The position numbers and the translations under genes are program-made. This document shows, piece after piece, positions 34,006 through 43,034 of a stretch of DNA of 59,202 nt. The notes under the pieces were generated by a model. The model worked only from the letters and a program-made list of their open reading frames with translations, made no database searches and was not told the origin of the DNA. Numbering within the stretch: position 1 is the first letter of the stretch; every line of letters begins with the position of its first letter. This DNA is from CAKRJP01 sp963658085 (lineage in GTDB: Bacteria > Bacillota > Clostridia > Lachnospirales > Lachnospiraceae): NCBI GenBank assembly GCA_963658085.1, contig CAVKOU010000011.1, positions 1-59,202 on the forward strand, in the 5' to 3' direction.

Positions 34006-35145
34006 TTAATGAAGGCCTCTCTTGCGGGTGAGGAGAAATGCCATTATTGCTGATGCAACGGGAATGGTTAATACGATTCCGAATGTTCCGCAGAGTCCCT
34101 GGGCGATTTCGATGCTCAGATAATTAGAATTGACCAGCTGGTTAAATTGTACCTGATAGGAAATAAATATCAGTAATGTGATAAATGAACTTCCTGTAAA
34201 GGCCAGGATCAGAGTATTGGTCATGGTACCGATCATATCTTTTCCGATTTCCAGTCCGGAATGGAAAATTTCCCGGGCAGTCAAGGTATTGTTGTGTAAA
34301 TGTACTTCGTAAAGGGCAGAAACAATAGACATCCCTACGTCCATAATGGCGCCAAGAGAAGAGATTAAAACTCCGGCGAATAAAACATCCCGAATCTGTA
34401 AACCGGTACCTGCGTTAATGAGAACCAGTCCTTCTGCCTCAGAGCTACTAAATCCGTCTATGTGGATCAGAGCGGACATGATCATGAAAAAGATCAGTGA
34501 AAAAAGCACACCTGCCATGGTGGCAAGAATGGCAGCAGCGGTCTTTGCACTTTGTCCGTTTAATAATAGTAAAGTGACTGCCGTTGAAAGGATGGCAGTT
34601 AAAATGCTAGTCAGGATAGGAGACCATCCGGAAAAAACTGCAGGGAGCAGGAAGCCGATAATGATAAACATGGAATATAGAAGCCCCAACAGAGACTTTA
34701 CTCCTTTGCTACCTCCGATACAGATGATAGCAGCAATCAGCATTACGATACAGGCCAGGATAGAAAAACGACGGTCATAATTAAAGACCGTATAATAAGG
34801 CTCGATATCATCCGGATTATCAACGTTAATGATCAAAGGCATATTTACTTTTGCCAAAACATTGTGTGTCTGGGTCAGATAATTGGTTACGTTTATGGTA
34901 GAACCTTTACTCACTCCGTCTATCATTTTTACTTTCAAATCTTGGGTTCCTAGATAGATTTTTAAATCTTTATCATATTCAATCTGGGAATCAGAAATCT
35001 CCACTACGATTCCCTGATCGTAGTGGAGTGTGTCTGATTCATATCGTGCATATGATTTATAACCGAATTTTAGGAAGAGTAATACCAAGATGATAGAAAG
35101 AAAAATGATTGTAAGAACAATACTATTTTCTTTGATTTTTTTCAT
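34006..35145 (-). CDS. YibE/F family membrane protein
   Basis: 379 residues: one N-terminal helix, an extracytoplasmic beta-rich domain (~35-120) and about seven further helices. The RFSILACIVMLIAAIICIGG, GLLPAVFSGW-like and GAIMDVGMSIVSAL segments match the YibE/F family, whose function is unknown. It follows the metallophosphoesterase gene by 5 bp on the same strand, so they are co-transcribed. Confidence 0.85.
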   Translation of the reverse strand: MKKIKENSIVLTIIFLSIILVLLFLKFGYKSYARYESDTLHYDQGIVVEISDSQIEYDKDLKIYLGTQDLKVKMIDGVSKGSTINVTNYLTQTHNVLAKVNMPLIINVDNPDDIEPYYTVFNYDRRFSILACIVMLIAAIICIGGSKGVKSLLGLLYSMFIIIGFLLPAVFSGWSPILTSILTAILSTAVTLLLLNGQSAKTAAAILATMAGVLFSLIFFMIMSALIHIDGFSSSEAEGLVLINAGTGLQIRDVLFAGVLISSLGAIMDVGMSIVSALYEVHLHNNTLTAREIFHSGLEIGKDMIGTMTNTLILAFTGSSFITLLIFISYQVQFNQLVNSNYLSIEIAQGLCGTFGIVLTIPVASAIMAFLLTRKRGLH

Positions 35146-35150
35146 GGTGT

Positions 35151-37268
35151 TTATTCAGACTTCTTTCTCTTTTTTAAACATACAGTAAGGGTACCTCCGG
35201 CGGCAATCATCATTAATCCAGCGGCTACAGCATTGCTTGTATCGCCGGTTTGAACAGATGCTGTCTTTGCGGTGGTAGTTGTGTTGTTGACAGTATTTCC
35301 GGTGTTCGTATTATTACCGGAGCTGTTATTACCGGAATTTGTGTTATTGCCAGAGTTGTTGTTGCCGGAGTTTGTGTTACTACCAGAGTTGTCATTGTTG
35401 TTCTTATCGTCGGTCTTGTTGTCTGTTTTATCGTCGGTGTTGTTATCGGTCTTATCGTCAGTTTTGTCGTCGGTCTTATCGCCCGTTTTGTCATCCGTTT
35501 TATCGTCGGTCTTGTCGTTTGTTTTATCGTCGGTGTTGTTATCCGACTTATCGTCGGTGTTGTTATCGGTCTTATCGCCCGTTTTGTCGTCGGTCTTATC
35601 GTCGGTTTTGTCGTCGGTCTTGTTATCCGTCTTATCGTCAGTTTTGTCATCCGTCTTGTCGTCGGTTTTATCGTCCGTGTTATCATCCGCTTCTGGTGCT
35701 TTTAATCCGGCAACGGCATTTGAAAGATTTTCGTAAGCGGTATCAATATCAGACTGAGAAGCCTCGGTATTTGCAAGAACGGCTTTAGCATTCGCTAATG
35801 CAGTCTGGAATGCACTCCAACTTTCTTCTGTGTAGGAATCAGCACTTAAATTTTTGGCATCGGTCTCATCTACCAGTGTTTGAAGGGCGGTGTTGTCCGT
35901 TTTATTAATGGTAAACTGATCTAACAATTCCATATTATCTGCGTAATAAGTTGTCATGGTGTAAGAAGTATCCGTTACATCAATATCGGTAACGGTTCTG
36001 CGTTTGGACTGATCCATCTTTGCGGCGTATTCTGCGTTTGGAGCTTGGATATCATAGTACTTACTACCACTGGCAGAGTTGGCTGTGAGATACAGGATGC
36101 CGGTAGGATTGGTGACGCTGCTTTGTACACCCTGGGAGGTATCCGGAGTATAGCCATTCATCATGTAAGTTCTTGTATAAACGTGATCGTGTCCCATCAA
36201 GACAACATCGATATCCAGGTCTGTAAACATTTGTGGAAGCTCATTTCTTCTTTCGATGATATCACCATCATTGTAATGACTAGCGGTTGAATAAATGGAG
36301 TGGTGGAATACCACAGTTTTCCACTTGACGTTTGGATTGGCATCGATTGCTTCCTGGATAAATGCTTTATGCTCGGCATTGGAAAGGTTGTTAGAGTTAA
36401 TGTCGATAAATAAAGTATTTTCATATACAAACCAGTAATCAGATCCGGCCTCTGTAATACCCTTGTCAGAACTCTCGTTTGGAAGATTGAAATGCTGGTT
36501 GTATGCGGCGGATTTGGTATCATGATTTCCAATGGTAGTTGCACTTGGAAGTGAGGTAAATACGTCGTTTAAATAGGTTGTATACTGTGTTTCGTTATCA
36601 GCTGTATTTACCTGATCTCCGGCAGATAATAGGAAATCCGGGTTAAATTGTGAAGTGATGACATTTAATGTCTCGCTCCATCCTTCACCATCGGCCTCGT
36701 TATTATGGCTGGCACCAATCTGTGGATCTCCCACGAAAGCAAAACTGAAGGAACCATCGTTGTTACCTGTATGAAAGCTGTAAGTATCGCTGATCGTAGT
36801 TCCGTTTACAACTCGGTATACATATTCACATCCAGGCTGAAGATTCGATAAGGTTGCCTGATTAGAGTAAAATCCCGCATCATTTGCTTCAGTAGATGTT
36901 GCCTGTACGGTTTCGTAATTTTCCGGGAAAGTATCACCGTTCTTCAATGCATATTGAACCTCGCCGGCATCGGCAGTATCTGCATACCAGGTGACACCCT
37001 GGCTGGTAGTATCGCTGCCTACAGTCAGAAGTACTGATTTCTGGGTGATGGTAGAGGCATCCGGAGTAGTGTCCCCGCCATCTGGAGTAGTGTCCCCACT
37101 ATCGGTGTTTTCGTCAATTACGGTAGTAGAAGATGGGGAAACCTGATCTTCGGCATGCACGATGACAGGACCTGCAAATGGCGGAACCGTGGCAACTGTG
37201 CATCCGGCACTAAGTAAAGCAGCCAGAGCAGTAACGCTAATTTTCGTTGTAAGATTTTTCTTTTTCAT
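35151..37268 (-). CDS. Wall-anchored purple-acid-phosphatase-like metallophosphoesterase
   Basis: 705 residues. A signal peptide ends near residue 40. An Ig/FN3-like domain (~75-165) precedes a calcineurin-type phosphoesterase (~165-450) with the metal motifs GDPQ, GDQVN, GNHD, HH and GHDH. A FIVAR module (~460-535) follows, then ~90 residues of TDDK/TDNK repeats, an NNSGN-repeat segment, and SVQTGD with a hydrophobic helix and KKRKK tail for sortase anchoring. It probably hydrolyses phosphate esters at the cell surface. ATG37268 is chosen after AGGAGGC; an upstream in-frame ATG at 37295 lacks one. The promoter region has a cre-like site. Confidence 0.9.
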   Translation of the reverse strand: MKKKNLTTKISVTALAALLSAGCTVATVPPFAGPVIVHAEDQVSPSSTTVIDENTDSGDTTPDGGDTTPDASTITQKSVLLTVGSDTTSQGVTWYADTADAGEVQYALKNGDTFPENYETVQATSTEANDAGFYSNQATLSNLQPGCEYVYRVVNGTTISDTYSFHTGNNDGSFSFAFVGDPQIGASHNNEADGEGWSETLNVITSQFNPDFLLSAGDQVNTADNETQYTTYLNDVFTSLPSATTIGNHDTKSAAYNQHFNLPNESSDKGITEAGSDYWFVYENTLFIDINSNNLSNAEHKAFIQEAIDANPNVKWKTVVFHHSIYSTASHYNDGDIIERRNELPQMFTDLDIDVVLMGHDHVYTRTYMMNGYTPDTSQGVQSSVTNPTGILYLTANSASGSKYYDIQAPNAEYAAKMDQSKRRTVTDIDVTDTSYTMTTYYADNMELLDQFTINKTDNTALQTLVDETDAKNLSADSYTEESWSAFQTALANAKAVLANTEASQSDIDTAYENLSNAVAGLKAPEADDNTDDKTDDKTDDKTDDKTDNKTDDKTDDKTDDKTGDKTDNNTDDKSDNNTDDKTNDKTDDKTDDKTGDKTDDKTDDKTDNNTDDKTDNKTDDKNNNDNSGSNTNSGNNNSGNNTNSGNNSSGNNTNTGNTVNNTTTTAKTASVQTGDTSNAVAAGLMMIAAGGTLTVCLKKRKKSE
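35395..35690 (-). repeat. Coding minisatellite (12-bp units) for TDDK repeats
   Basis: About 24 near-identical 12-bp units encoding Thr-Asp-Asp/Asn/Gly-Lys within the phosphoesterase gene. Because 12 is a multiple of 3, changes in copy number keep the frame and would only alter stalk length. The array is open in most frames on both strands, which creates spurious reading frames. Confidence 0.85.
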
Positions 37269-37310
37269 GTTAAGCCTCCTGATGTTTGCATACATCTGTT
37301 GATTTTCCGA

Positions 37311-37324
37311 TTAAAGCGCTTTCA
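37311..37324. promoter_or_regulatory. cre-like site
   Basis: On the minus strand TGAAAGCGCTTTAA, matching the CcpA consensus TGWAANCGNTNWCA at 13 of 14 positions. It lies about 40 bp downstream of the phosphoesterase -10. A second GCTTTCAAAAACG copy lies at 37342-37354, directly repeating 37318-37330, so two LacI-family sites are possible. Confidence 0.65.
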
Positions 37325-37359
37325 AAAACGATTAAAAAAATGCTTTCAAAAACGGTTTG

Positions 37360-37388
37360 AATATAGCACCCTTTTGGAGGCTAAACAA
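37360..37388 (-). promoter_or_regulatory. Promoter of phosphoesterase-YibE/F operon
   Basis: Minus strand TTGTTT (37383-37388), a 17-bp spacer and TATATT (37360-37365). The operator-like repeats lie immediately downstream. Confidence 0.6.
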
Positions 37389-37448
37389 TAAACCTTACAG
37401 TCATTTAAAAATGTTTAAACTGGATTTTACATATTAAGTTATAAAAGC

Positions 37449-37476
37449 TTTACAGAGGGACTTCTTGTGATATATT
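37449..37476 (+). promoter_or_regulatory. Candidate promoter of decarboxylase operon
   Basis: TTTACA (37449-37454), a 16-bp spacer and TATATT (37471-37476). It is followed by the palindrome at 37487-37514. Confidence 0.5.
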
Positions 37477-37486
37477 AAATTTTTGA

Positions 37487-37514
37487 ATCAATTAGAGAAG
37501 AAGTCGAATTGATT
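37487..37514. promoter_or_regulatory. AATCAATT/AATTGATT palindrome downstream of the promoter
   Basis: AATCAATT (37487-37494) and AATTGATT (37507-37514) separated by 12 bp, about 10 bp after the -10. The placement suits a repressor that responds to an aromatic acid, for example a MarR or PadR type, but no such gene is adjacent. Confidence 0.45.
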
Positions 37515-37594
37515 TTGCACCCAAAAATCATTAAAATGGGAATGAAGAGTAGGAGTAATGATTTGAAGAAAGAATGATAATAGGAGGATATTAT

Positions 37595-39058
37595 ATGGCA
37601 GGAAAAGTCATAGATCTTAGAAGTGCATTAAAGCTGTTAGAAGATATGCCGGGACAGCTAGTGGAAACCGATGTGGAAGTAGAACCGATGGCAGAGCTTT
37701 CCGGGGTATATCGTCACATAGGAGCAGGCGGAACCGTTATGCGTCCAACCAAAGAAGGGCCGGCAATGATATTTAACAATGTAAAGGGTCATCCGGGAGC
37801 AAGAGTTGCCATTGGTGTGCTTGCAAACAGAACAAGAGTTGGGGCTTTATTGGAATGTGATCCGAAGGATCTTGGAAAAAAATTATATCACAGCGTGGAC
37901 AACCCGATTCCACCGGTGCTGACAGAAGAAGCAGCCCCTTGCCAGGAAGTTGTACATAAAGCTACCGATCCGGATTTTGATCTATATAAATTAGTACCGG
38001 CACCGACAAATACACCGGTAGATGCGGGACCATATATTACCCTTGGAATGTGCTATGCATCTCATCCGGATACCGGAGTAAGTGATGTGACAATCCACAG
38101 ACTCTGTATCCAGAGAAAAGATGAATTATCAATCTTCTTTACACCGGGAGCACGTCACATCGGAGCAATGGCAGAAAGAGCAGAAGAACTTGGACAGCGC
38201 TTGCCGATTTCAATAAGTATCGGCGTAGATCCTGCGATTGAGATCGGATCTTGCTTTGAGCCGCCGACAACACCTATGGGATACGATGAGCTTGCAGTTG
38301 CAGGAGCCCTCAGAGGAGAACCGGTGAAGCTTTGCAAATGTCTGACAGTAAATGAACGTGCCATCGCCAATGCTGAGTATGTGATCGAAGGGGAAGTTGT
38401 TCCGAATGTAAGAGTACAGGAAGATCAGAACAGTCATACCGGATATGCAATGCCGGAATTTCCGGGATATACAGGACCGGCAAGTGACCAGTGCTGGTTG
38501 ATCAAGGTAACTGCAGTGACACACAGAAAGAATCCGATTATGCAGACCTGTATAGGACCTAGTGAGGAACATGTATCTATGGCCGGAATCCCGACGGAAG
38601 CAAGTATTTATGGAATGGTGGAAAAGGCAATGCCCGGAAGACTTCAGAACGTATATTGTGCTTCGCCGGGAGGCGGAAAATATATGGCAGTGCTTCAGTT
38701 TAAGAAGCTGACGGCTAGCGATGAAGGCAGACAAAGGCAGGCAGCACTTCTTGCATTTTCTGCATTTAGTGAGCTGAAACATGTATTTTTAGTGGATGAA
38801 GATGTAGATTGTTTTGATATGAATGATGTATTGTGGGCAATGAATACAAGATTTCAAGGAGATGCGGATATCATTACGATTCCGGGAGTCAGATGTCATC
38901 CGCTGGATCCGTCTAACGATCCAAGTTGTTCCGGCAGTATTCGTGATCATGGAATCGCATGTAAGACCATCTTTGACTGTACTGTTCCGTATGATCAAAA
39001 AGACAGATTTAAGAGAGCACAGTTCATGGATGTAGATCCAACTCATTGGGTAAAATAA
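37595..39058 (+). CDS. UbiD-family decarboxylase
   Basis: 487 residues. A prenylated-FMN-dependent decarboxylase, here probably of a hydroxybenzoate-type acid because the gene pairs with UbiX and LpdD like the BsdBCD/LpdBCD systems. Typical segments are GHPGARVAIGVL, TIHRLCIQRKDELSIFF, the prFMN-site EFPGYTGP region (~290) and GGGKYMAVLQF. ATG37595 is chosen over ATG37574 because AGGAGG at 37582-37587 sits 7 nt upstream. The substrate cannot be set from sequence alone. It ends 1 bp before the next start. Confidence 0.92.
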   Translation: MAGKVIDLRSALKLLEDMPGQLVETDVEVEPMAELSGVYRHIGAGGTVMRPTKEGPAMIFNNVKGHPGARVAIGVLANRTRVGALLECDPKDLGKKLYHSVDNPIPPVLTEEAAPCQEVVHKATDPDFDLYKLVPAPTNTPVDAGPYITLGMCYASHPDTGVSDVTIHRLCIQRKDELSIFFTPGARHIGAMAERAEELGQRLPISISIGVDPAIEIGSCFEPPTTPMGYDELAVAGALRGEPVKLCKCLTVNERAIANAEYVIEGEVVPNVRVQEDQNSHTGYAMPEFPGYTGPASDQCWLIKVTAVTHRKNPIMQTCIGPSEEHVSMAGIPTEASIYGMVEKAMPGRLQNVYCASPGGGKYMAVLQFKKLTASDEGRQRQAALLAFSAFSELKHVFLVDEDVDCFDMNDVLWAMNTRFQGDADIITIPGVRCHPLDPSNDPSCSGSIRDHGIACKTIFDCTVPYDQKDRFKRAQFMDVDPTHWVK

Positions 39059-39059
39059 G

Positions 39060-39671
39060 ATGCACAGGCAGAATAGAGAAGATAACGAAAGTAAAAAGGA
39101 CAAAAAACGCATTGTCGTGGCGGCAACCGGAGCCAGCGGTCTTCCGATTCTGAAAATGTGTTTGCAGATCATCCGAGAGGATTCTGACTATGAATCCATC
39201 CTGATCTTAAGTGACAGTGCGAAGATTACATTGCAGCAGGAAACAAAAGATACTGTGGAAGAGATTGAGGCACTTACAGATCAAACCTGTGATGCAAAAG
39301 ATATCGGAGCCGCACCGGCAAGTGGTTCCTTCCATACGGAAGGCATGCTGATTGTGCCATGCAGTATGAAGACGGTGGCCGGAATCCACAGTGGCTACGC
39401 AGACAATCTAATCTTGCGTGCGGCAGATGTGACCATCAAAGAACAGAGGACGCTGGTTCTTGCAGCAAGAGAGACCCCATTAAGTGCCATTCATCTTCGT
39501 AACCTTTCCGAACTTGCAATGATTCCGGGGGTACGGATCATTCCACCGATGATGACGTTCTACCATCAGCCGGAGAATATCGAAGAGATGACCTATCATA
39601 TTGCGGCAAAGCTTGTGGAGCCCTTCGGGATAGAGGCGAAGGCATATCGCCGCTGGACTGGTCTTAGGTAG
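39060..39671 (+). CDS. ubiX: UbiX-family flavin prenyltransferase
   Basis: 203 residues. It makes prenylated FMN for the neighbouring UbiD enzyme. The AATGASG nucleotide-binding motif lies near residue 17, with VPCSMKTVAGIHSGYADNLILRAADV and LAARETPLSAIHL further on. A charged extension (~1-15) precedes the fold. It starts 1 bp after the decarboxylase stop, with no strong ribosome binding site, so it probably relies on translational coupling. Confidence 0.93.
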   Translation: MHRQNREDNESKKDKKRIVVAATGASGLPILKMCLQIIREDSDYESILILSDSAKITLQQETKDTVEEIEALTDQTCDAKDIGAAPASGSFHTEGMLIVPCSMKTVAGIHSGYADNLILRAADVTIKEQRTLVLAARETPLSAIHLRNLSELAMIPGVRIIPPMMTFYHQPENIEEMTYHIAAKLVEPFGIEAKAYRRWTGLR

Positions 39672-39689
39672 AGAAGGGAGCGTCAAAGT

Positions 39690-40067
39690 ATGGATACCGA
39701 GAATTTCTTGGAAATAAAGAAAAATCTCACATTTACAGATATTTGTGTAGAGGTCAAAAGACTAGGCAGTGATTATCATATATTGGTAAGCGGTGGGGAA
39801 TGCCCACATGTAGGATGTACTGTTCTTGCGATCCCAAGACCGTCCCTTCTGGATAGTGGAAAGGTGAGCAGTACGGCATCGGTGCTGAATGTGACAGGAC
39901 ATAAGGACGAGGAACTGTGTCGGTATCTTGCTGAGAAAGTATCGGCAGGGAAAAATGCCGTCGTGGTATGCACCGGAGGTGTTCACATGGATAAAATTAC
40001 AAAAGAACAGATTGCAGAAATTGTGGAGACTATGGAAAGTATAGCTGCACAGATCATAAATCAATAA
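39690..40067 (+). CDS. lpdD: LpdD/BsdD-like prenylated-flavin-decarboxylase accessory protein
   Basis: 125 residues: VEVKRLGSDYHILVSGGECPHVGCTVLAIPRPSL-type core and VVVCTGGVHMDKITKEQI match the LpdD family that accompanies UbiD/UbiX in gallate, vanillate and hydroxybenzoate decarboxylases. A CPHVGC segment could bind metal. AAGGGA lies upstream. The presence of this third gene is the main reason to call the operon a non-oxidative aromatic acid decarboxylase rather than a ubiquinone or menaquinone gene set. Confidence 0.85.
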   Translation: MDTENFLEIKKNLTFTDICVEVKRLGSDYHILVSGGECPHVGCTVLAIPRPSLLDSGKVSSTASVLNVTGHKDEELCRYLAEKVSAGKNAVVVCTGGVHMDKITKEQIAEIVETMESIAAQIINQ

Positions 40068-40079
40068 GGAAAAGGAAAA

Positions 40080-40117
40080 AGTCAGGCGTGGGATATTAAT
40101 CCCATTGCCTGGCTTTC
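40080..40117. terminator. Bidirectional terminator
   Basis: CAGGC/GCCTG outer stem and TGGGAT/ATCCCA inner stem, A-rich before and T-rich after, between the convergent lpdD-like gene and the ABC exporter gene. Confidence 0.8.
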
Positions 40118-40125
40118 TTTGTTTC

Positions 40126-41946
40126 TTACATTTTTTCCATTTGGTAAAAGGCACCTTTTTTTGCCATTAATTCCTCATAAGATCCGCATTCCAATACATT
40201 TCCCTTTCCTATTACAGCAATCCGGTCTGCATTGCGGATGGTGGATAGACGATGGGCAACAATCAGCGTGGTTCGGCCTTTTACCAGTTTCTGGATGGAA
40301 TCCTGGATCTTCTTTTCAGAGACACTGTCCAGGGCAGATGTGGCTTCGTCCAGGATTAGTATTTTTGGATTCCGTAAAAATGCACGAGCAATGGAGATGC
40401 GTTGGCGTTGGCCGCCGGAAAGATTTTCTCCATGTTCTGTGATCATTGTATCCAGGCCATTTGGGAGCTTCTGAACAACTTCTTCAAGGTTGGCCGCTCG
40501 GATGACTTTCCACAACTGCTCCTCGGAGATGGACGCAGAACCATAGGTGATATTTTCACGCAAAGTTCCAGTAAAGAGAATGGATTGCTGTGGAACCACG
40601 GCAATTTGCTCCCGATAACTGTGCAGATCCAACTCCATTAAATCATTTTCGTCCACCAATACCTGTCCCTTATCGGCTTTTAGAAAACCGATGGCGAGAT
40701 TCAAAATGGTGGTCTTTCCGGATCCGGAGCCTCCGGCGAAGGCCACTGTTTCTCCCGGTTGAATCTTAAAATTCAAGTGACTTAATACCGGCTTTTCATC
40801 TCCGTTATACGTGAAAGTAACATCACGGAATGTGATTTCTCCTTTCAGATTCGGTACCTTTTTCTTTTTATGATTATCTTCAATGTCATTTGCACACAGC
40901 ACATCACCGATAGATTCGACGGATTCCAGACCTTTGGAAATGATTGGAAGCAAGGTGACGATACTTGCAATCTGAGCGACAATACTTGAAAAATAGGTTT
41001 GGTATAAGGTGATGTCTCCCACACCGATCATCCCTTTCCATGCAATATAGGCTGTAAATGCAAGACAGAATACCTGAAAGATCTGAAATGCAACCCAGCT
41101 AATAGAAGAAAAATAGGTCTGAATCATGTCAAGCTGAAGACCTTTTTCGGCAACTTTGCGGAGCTGCTCACTCATTTTGCGAGCTTCCTGGTCTTCTAGA
41201 GCATGAGCTTTTGTTACCGGAATCATTTCAACCATTTCCATTACTTTGGCAGAGGTTTCCTCCATTTCTTTACGAAATGCTCGATTGTGGTTCTTAATCT
41301 TTCCCTTAAACCCTACAATGATCAAAACAGAAACTGGTATGGTGCAGAGAAAGAAAAGAAATACCACTCGACTTTTAAAAATAACCACACCGAAGGAAAC
41401 GGCGATATTCAGGATAATAGTCAAAAGTGAGATGAAAATCTGAGATGCAAGATTTTGGATCTGTTCTACATCTCTCATAATCTTTGACTGAAGTCTTCCG
41501 GATTGCATTTCCTTGTGATAGGTGATGGATAATTGCTGGAGCTTGCAAACCAGGGCTTCTCGAAGTTCTTTCTCCACGGTTCGTACGGTTTTGGCATAGA
41601 GCCAGGTGTGGATGTAGTTGGTGGGGATGTTCTGCACAAGAAATACAATCATAAGGGTAGTGTTCAGCACCAAAATTTTTGCAATATTCCCGCTATGGTC
41701 GGTTACTGCGTTAATAATGTTAGCCGTAACAATTGGTAAAACCCAGGTGGGGGAGTGCTTGATGATAAAAAAGAAAATAGAACCGGCCAGTGCACCATAG
41801 TGTCCTTTGAAAAGAGAAAGGAGAGTGCGCAGATTGCTTTTTCTATTTTGACGGAAGATGTGCATCAGGGCGGCTTCTTCCAGCCAAAGGTCCTGCTCAG
41901 ATCCCAGGGGTTTCTGTGGGTTAATAATTTTGTGTGTTTCTTTCAT
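40126..41946 (-). CDS. ABC exporter (MsbA/BmrA-like half transporter)
   Basis: 606 residues: an N-terminal cytoplasmic stretch (~1-55), six membrane helices (~55-350) and an ATPase domain (~370-600) with Walker A GGSGSGKTT, signature NLSGGQRQRISIARAF, Walker B ILILDEATSALD and the switch His in VAHRLST. It probably acts as a homodimer; no partner half-transporter is adjacent. It is divergent from an AraC-type regulator, which may control it. The substrate is unknown; drug, lipid or peptide export are all possible. Confidence 0.9.
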   Translation of the reverse strand: MKETHKIINPQKPLGSEQDLWLEEAALMHIFRQNRKSNLRTLLSLFKGHYGALAGSIFFFIIKHSPTWVLPIVTANIINAVTDHSGNIAKILVLNTTLMIVFLVQNIPTNYIHTWLYAKTVRTVEKELREALVCKLQQLSITYHKEMQSGRLQSKIMRDVEQIQNLASQIFISLLTIILNIAVSFGVVIFKSRVVFLFFLCTIPVSVLIIVGFKGKIKNHNRAFRKEMEETSAKVMEMVEMIPVTKAHALEDQEARKMSEQLRKVAEKGLQLDMIQTYFSSISWVAFQIFQVFCLAFTAYIAWKGMIGVGDITLYQTYFSSIVAQIASIVTLLPIISKGLESVESIGDVLCANDIEDNHKKKKVPNLKGEITFRDVTFTYNGDEKPVLSHLNFKIQPGETVAFAGGSGSGKTTILNLAIGFLKADKGQVLVDENDLMELDLHSYREQIAVVPQQSILFTGTLRENITYGSASISEEQLWKVIRAANLEEVVQKLPNGLDTMITEHGENLSGGQRQRISIARAFLRNPKILILDEATSALDSVSEKKIQDSIQKLVKGRTTLIVAHRLSTIRNADRIAVIGKGNVLECGSYEELMAKKGAFYQMEKM

Positions 41947-42030
41947 AAAGATTCTTCATAACCTCCAAAAATAGTATTTCAGTGAAGATGGATGTTTTTG
42001 GGTGAAAGTATATCATGTAAAAAAAAGAGA

Positions 42031-42039
42031 TGATATAAT
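42031..42039 (+). promoter_or_regulatory. Extended -10 promoter of AraC-type gene
   Basis: TGATATAAT, an extended -10 about 45 bp before the start at 42084. No clear -35 is present. Confidence 0.5.
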
Positions 42040-42083
42040 AAACCTAATGAAAAAATTGTAAAAATCTATGATAGAGAAACGTA

Positions 42084-42953
42084 ATGAAACCTTATTTTGA
42101 ATATAACGATACATTAAATAAACCATATGAAGCCTTTTTGTTCGACGCACAAACCTCTGACGTATTTCCGATTCTTCCACACTGGCATTATTTTGTGGAA
42201 ATCCTTTATATGGTGGAGGGAAAGGCAAATGTAAAGGCGGGGGAAGAAAATTATGTATTGAAACCGGGAGATATGATCGTATTTTATCCCCAGATGCCTC
42301 ATGCGATCTTTTCCACGGGAGAATTTCCGATCCGTTATTATGTTGTAAAATTCGATCCTGCACATTTGAATATGTCCGGTTCGGTTCTTCCGTCTATATC
42401 CAGCTTGATTTCTATGGCATCAGAGAAAAAGGAAGTATCTGTTTATATAAAAAAAGAGAAGTTGGATCAGAGAAAAGTGAAGGGGCTTATTCAAGGATCA
42501 ATCAAAGTATTAGAGGAAAAACCATTTGGTTATGATATCGTATTGCACTCCAATTATTGTCTTCTTATGGCAGAGATCCTTCAGGTGTGGGAGAGAGATG
42601 GCTTTCAGATAAAAAAGAGAAAAAAAGAAGTGACATTAAATGAAAAAATGGCTGAAGTGTCAGAATATATCTCACAACACTACCAGGAGGAAATCTTGGT
42701 GGAGGAATTGGCAGAGAAATTTCGTATGAGTTATTCCTATTTTGCTGCAAAATTTAAGGAATATTACGGCCAGACCTGTAAGGAGATGATACTTACTGTA
42801 AGGCTGCAAAAGGCAGAAGATTTGTTGCGGTTTACGGATTTTGATCTGACATATATCAGTCAGGAGACAGGATTTTGTGACTGCAGTCACTTTATTAAGG
42901 CTTTCAAACGAAAGTATGGAGTGACACCACGAAAATATAGGAAATTTTTTTAA
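42084..42953 (+). CDS. AraC-family transcriptional regulator
   Basis: 289 residues. An N-terminal cupin domain (~20-100; PHWHYFVEILYMVEG, LKPGDMIVFYPQMPH) probably senses a small ligand. A C-terminal pair of helix-turn-helix motifs (~195-289) contains EELAEKFRMSYSYFAAKFKEYYG and YISQETGFCDCSHFIKAFKRKYGVTP. It diverges from the ABC exporter and is likely its regulator. Sugar-type AraC proteins share this architecture. Confidence 0.93.
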   Translation: MKPYFEYNDTLNKPYEAFLFDAQTSDVFPILPHWHYFVEILYMVEGKANVKAGEENYVLKPGDMIVFYPQMPHAIFSTGEFPIRYYVVKFDPAHLNMSGSVLPSISSLISMASEKKEVSVYIKKEKLDQRKVKGLIQGSIKVLEEKPFGYDIVLHSNYCLLMAEILQVWERDGFQIKKRKKEVTLNEKMAEVSEYISQHYQEEILVEELAEKFRMSYSYFAAKFKEYYGQTCKEMILTVRLQKAEDLLRFTDFDLTYISQETGFCDCSHFIKAFKRKYGVTPRKYRKFF

Positions 42954-43034
42954 AAAACTGGATATAGATTTTCAAGTTACTTATCTTTATTGGTATGTTA
43001 TACTGAGACTAAATAAATGCGGAGGATTGAAATT

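Noticed and set aside
35225..35788. Several long overlapping reading frames on both strands across the phosphatase gene
   Set aside because: They arise from the 12-bp TDDK-coding minisatellite, which lacks stops in most frames. Their products are low-complexity and no ribosome binding site or known motif supports them.
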